This document shows, piece after piece, positions 5,817 through 6,305 of a stretch of 6,305 nt of DNA (positions are counted from its first letter, which is position 1; each line of letters opens with the position of its first letter). This stretch comes from Thermoleophilaceae bacterium (lineage in GTDB: Bacteria > Actinomycetota > Thermoleophilia > Solirubrobacterales > Thermoleophilaceae). Both the position numbers and the translations under genes were made by a program. The notes below the pieces were generated by a model. It worked only from the letters and a program-made list of their open reading frames with translations, did no database searches and was not told where the DNA came from. The DNA lies in contig JACCTJ010000246.1 in assembly GCA_013812485.1 (NCBI GenBank), forward strand, positions 1 through 6,305, read 5' to 3'.

Positions 5817-6305
5817 CGACCGACCTGGGCGGCAGGCGCGTCCTTCTGACGGGCGGACTCGCGTGCTCGTCAACAACGCGGGCATCGGCACCGCGAGCGA
5901 GATCGGACAGGGCTGTTGCGACCTCGAGCGGGCCGTACTCGAGGTCAACCTCTTCGGCGCTTGGCACGTCGCCGCCGCCGCCCTTCCCCACCTGCTCGAG
6001 ACCCGAGGCCAGGTGGTCAGCGTGGCCTCGCTGCTAGCGGTGGTGACCGTCCCCTACTCCGCCAGCAAGCGCGGCCTGTGCGCGCTCGGTGACACGCTCC
6101 GGCTCGAGTACGGTGACCGTCTCGCGGTGACCACGGTCTACCCCGGCTACGCGGCCACGCCGATCCACGGCCCCGCCGCGGAGCGCTCGGGCCAGAGCCT
6201 GGCCGGGATCGCCCCCGAGGAGACGCCGCAGGACGCCGCGCGCGCGATCGAGCGCCGCCCGCGCGACACCGCGAACACCTGGCAGGGCGCGGTCGTGCTC
6301 CGCGC
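5813..6305 (+). pseudogene. short-chain dehydrogenase/reductase, internally deleted, runs off the window
   Basis: GTG 5813 overlaps the preceding TGA 5814-5816 and begins VTTDLGGRRVLLTGG in frame 2, the first strand and opening of the TGxxxGxG nucleotide-binding motif of classical SDR enzymes. The frame then degenerates. In frame 1 from about 5863 the SDR resumes at VLVNNAGIG, with EVNLFGAW (the conserved Asn), VVSVAS (the probable catalytic Ser), YSASK (catalytic Tyr and Lys) and VYPGYAATPI, open to base 6305. Only about 17 bp separate the two parts, where an intact enzyme has roughly 55-60 residues, including the rest of the glycine motif, the cofactor-selecting second strand and the DVT region. 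As read, it could not bind NAD(P). Substrate unknown. The overlap suggests it was co-translated with the membrane gene. Confidence 0.75.

Noticed and set aside
5192..6037. Taking the 281-codon frame from ATG 5192 as one intact gene
   Set aside because: It has membrane-protein character only in parts (about 5192-5345 and 5468-5610); between and after these it is Arg-rich nonsense, while the matching protein continues in frame 3, and its end runs through the SDR gene in the wrong frame.
1..6305. tRNA or rRNA genes, CRISPR array, insertion sequence or defence system
   Set aside because: No cloverleaf-like segment, regular direct repeats, transposase motif or terminal inverted repeats were seen on either strand.

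Overview
This is a very GC-rich (about 70% by eye), gene-dense window whose codons favour G or C at the third position. Together with the gene families present, this suggests a high-GC actinobacterium, possibly of the Thermoleophilia/Solirubrobacterales type. That placement is an inference, since the window holds no rRNA or other marker gene. I see no tRNA, rRNA, IS element, CRISPR array or integrase.

Layout, left to right. Bases 1-57 may be the tail of an upstream gene. Bases 26-1552 (+) encode a CoxE-like protein with a C-terminal von Willebrand A (VWA) domain and an intact metal-ion-dependent adhesion site (MIDAS). Next is a compact ECF module: a YCII/DGPF-domain protein (1674-2036, +) whose stop codon overlaps by 4 bp the GTG start of an ECF42-like sigma factor with a long C-terminal extension (2033-3250, +). 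A VOC/glyoxalase-fold protein follows in the same direction (3426-3818, +). Convergent to it is a MerR-family regulator (3849-4694, -). The right end (4821-6305, +) holds the remains of a multi-pass membrane protein and, overlapping it by 4 bp, a short-chain dehydrogenase/reductase (SDR). Both are broken by frameshifts and apparent internal deletions.

The best finding is regulatory. The non-coding stretches upstream of the DGPF-sigma pair (1595-1624) and of the VOC gene (3330-3359) carry nearly the same 30-bp element, identical at 25 of 30 positions, with the form TGTMGA-N17-CGACCCA. Its -35-like and -10-like parts fit the promoter I recall for ECF42 sigma factors. The simplest reading is a small autoregulated circuit: the sigma factor drives its own operon and the neighbouring VOC gene, which would make the VOC protein an effector of the module.

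The second point is the contrast in gene integrity. About 4.7 kb on the left has intact reading frames. The last 1.5 kb needs about eight frame changes to follow two recognisable proteins. This is either recent decay of a two-gene operon or a poor-quality contig end, and the sequence alone cannot separate the two.
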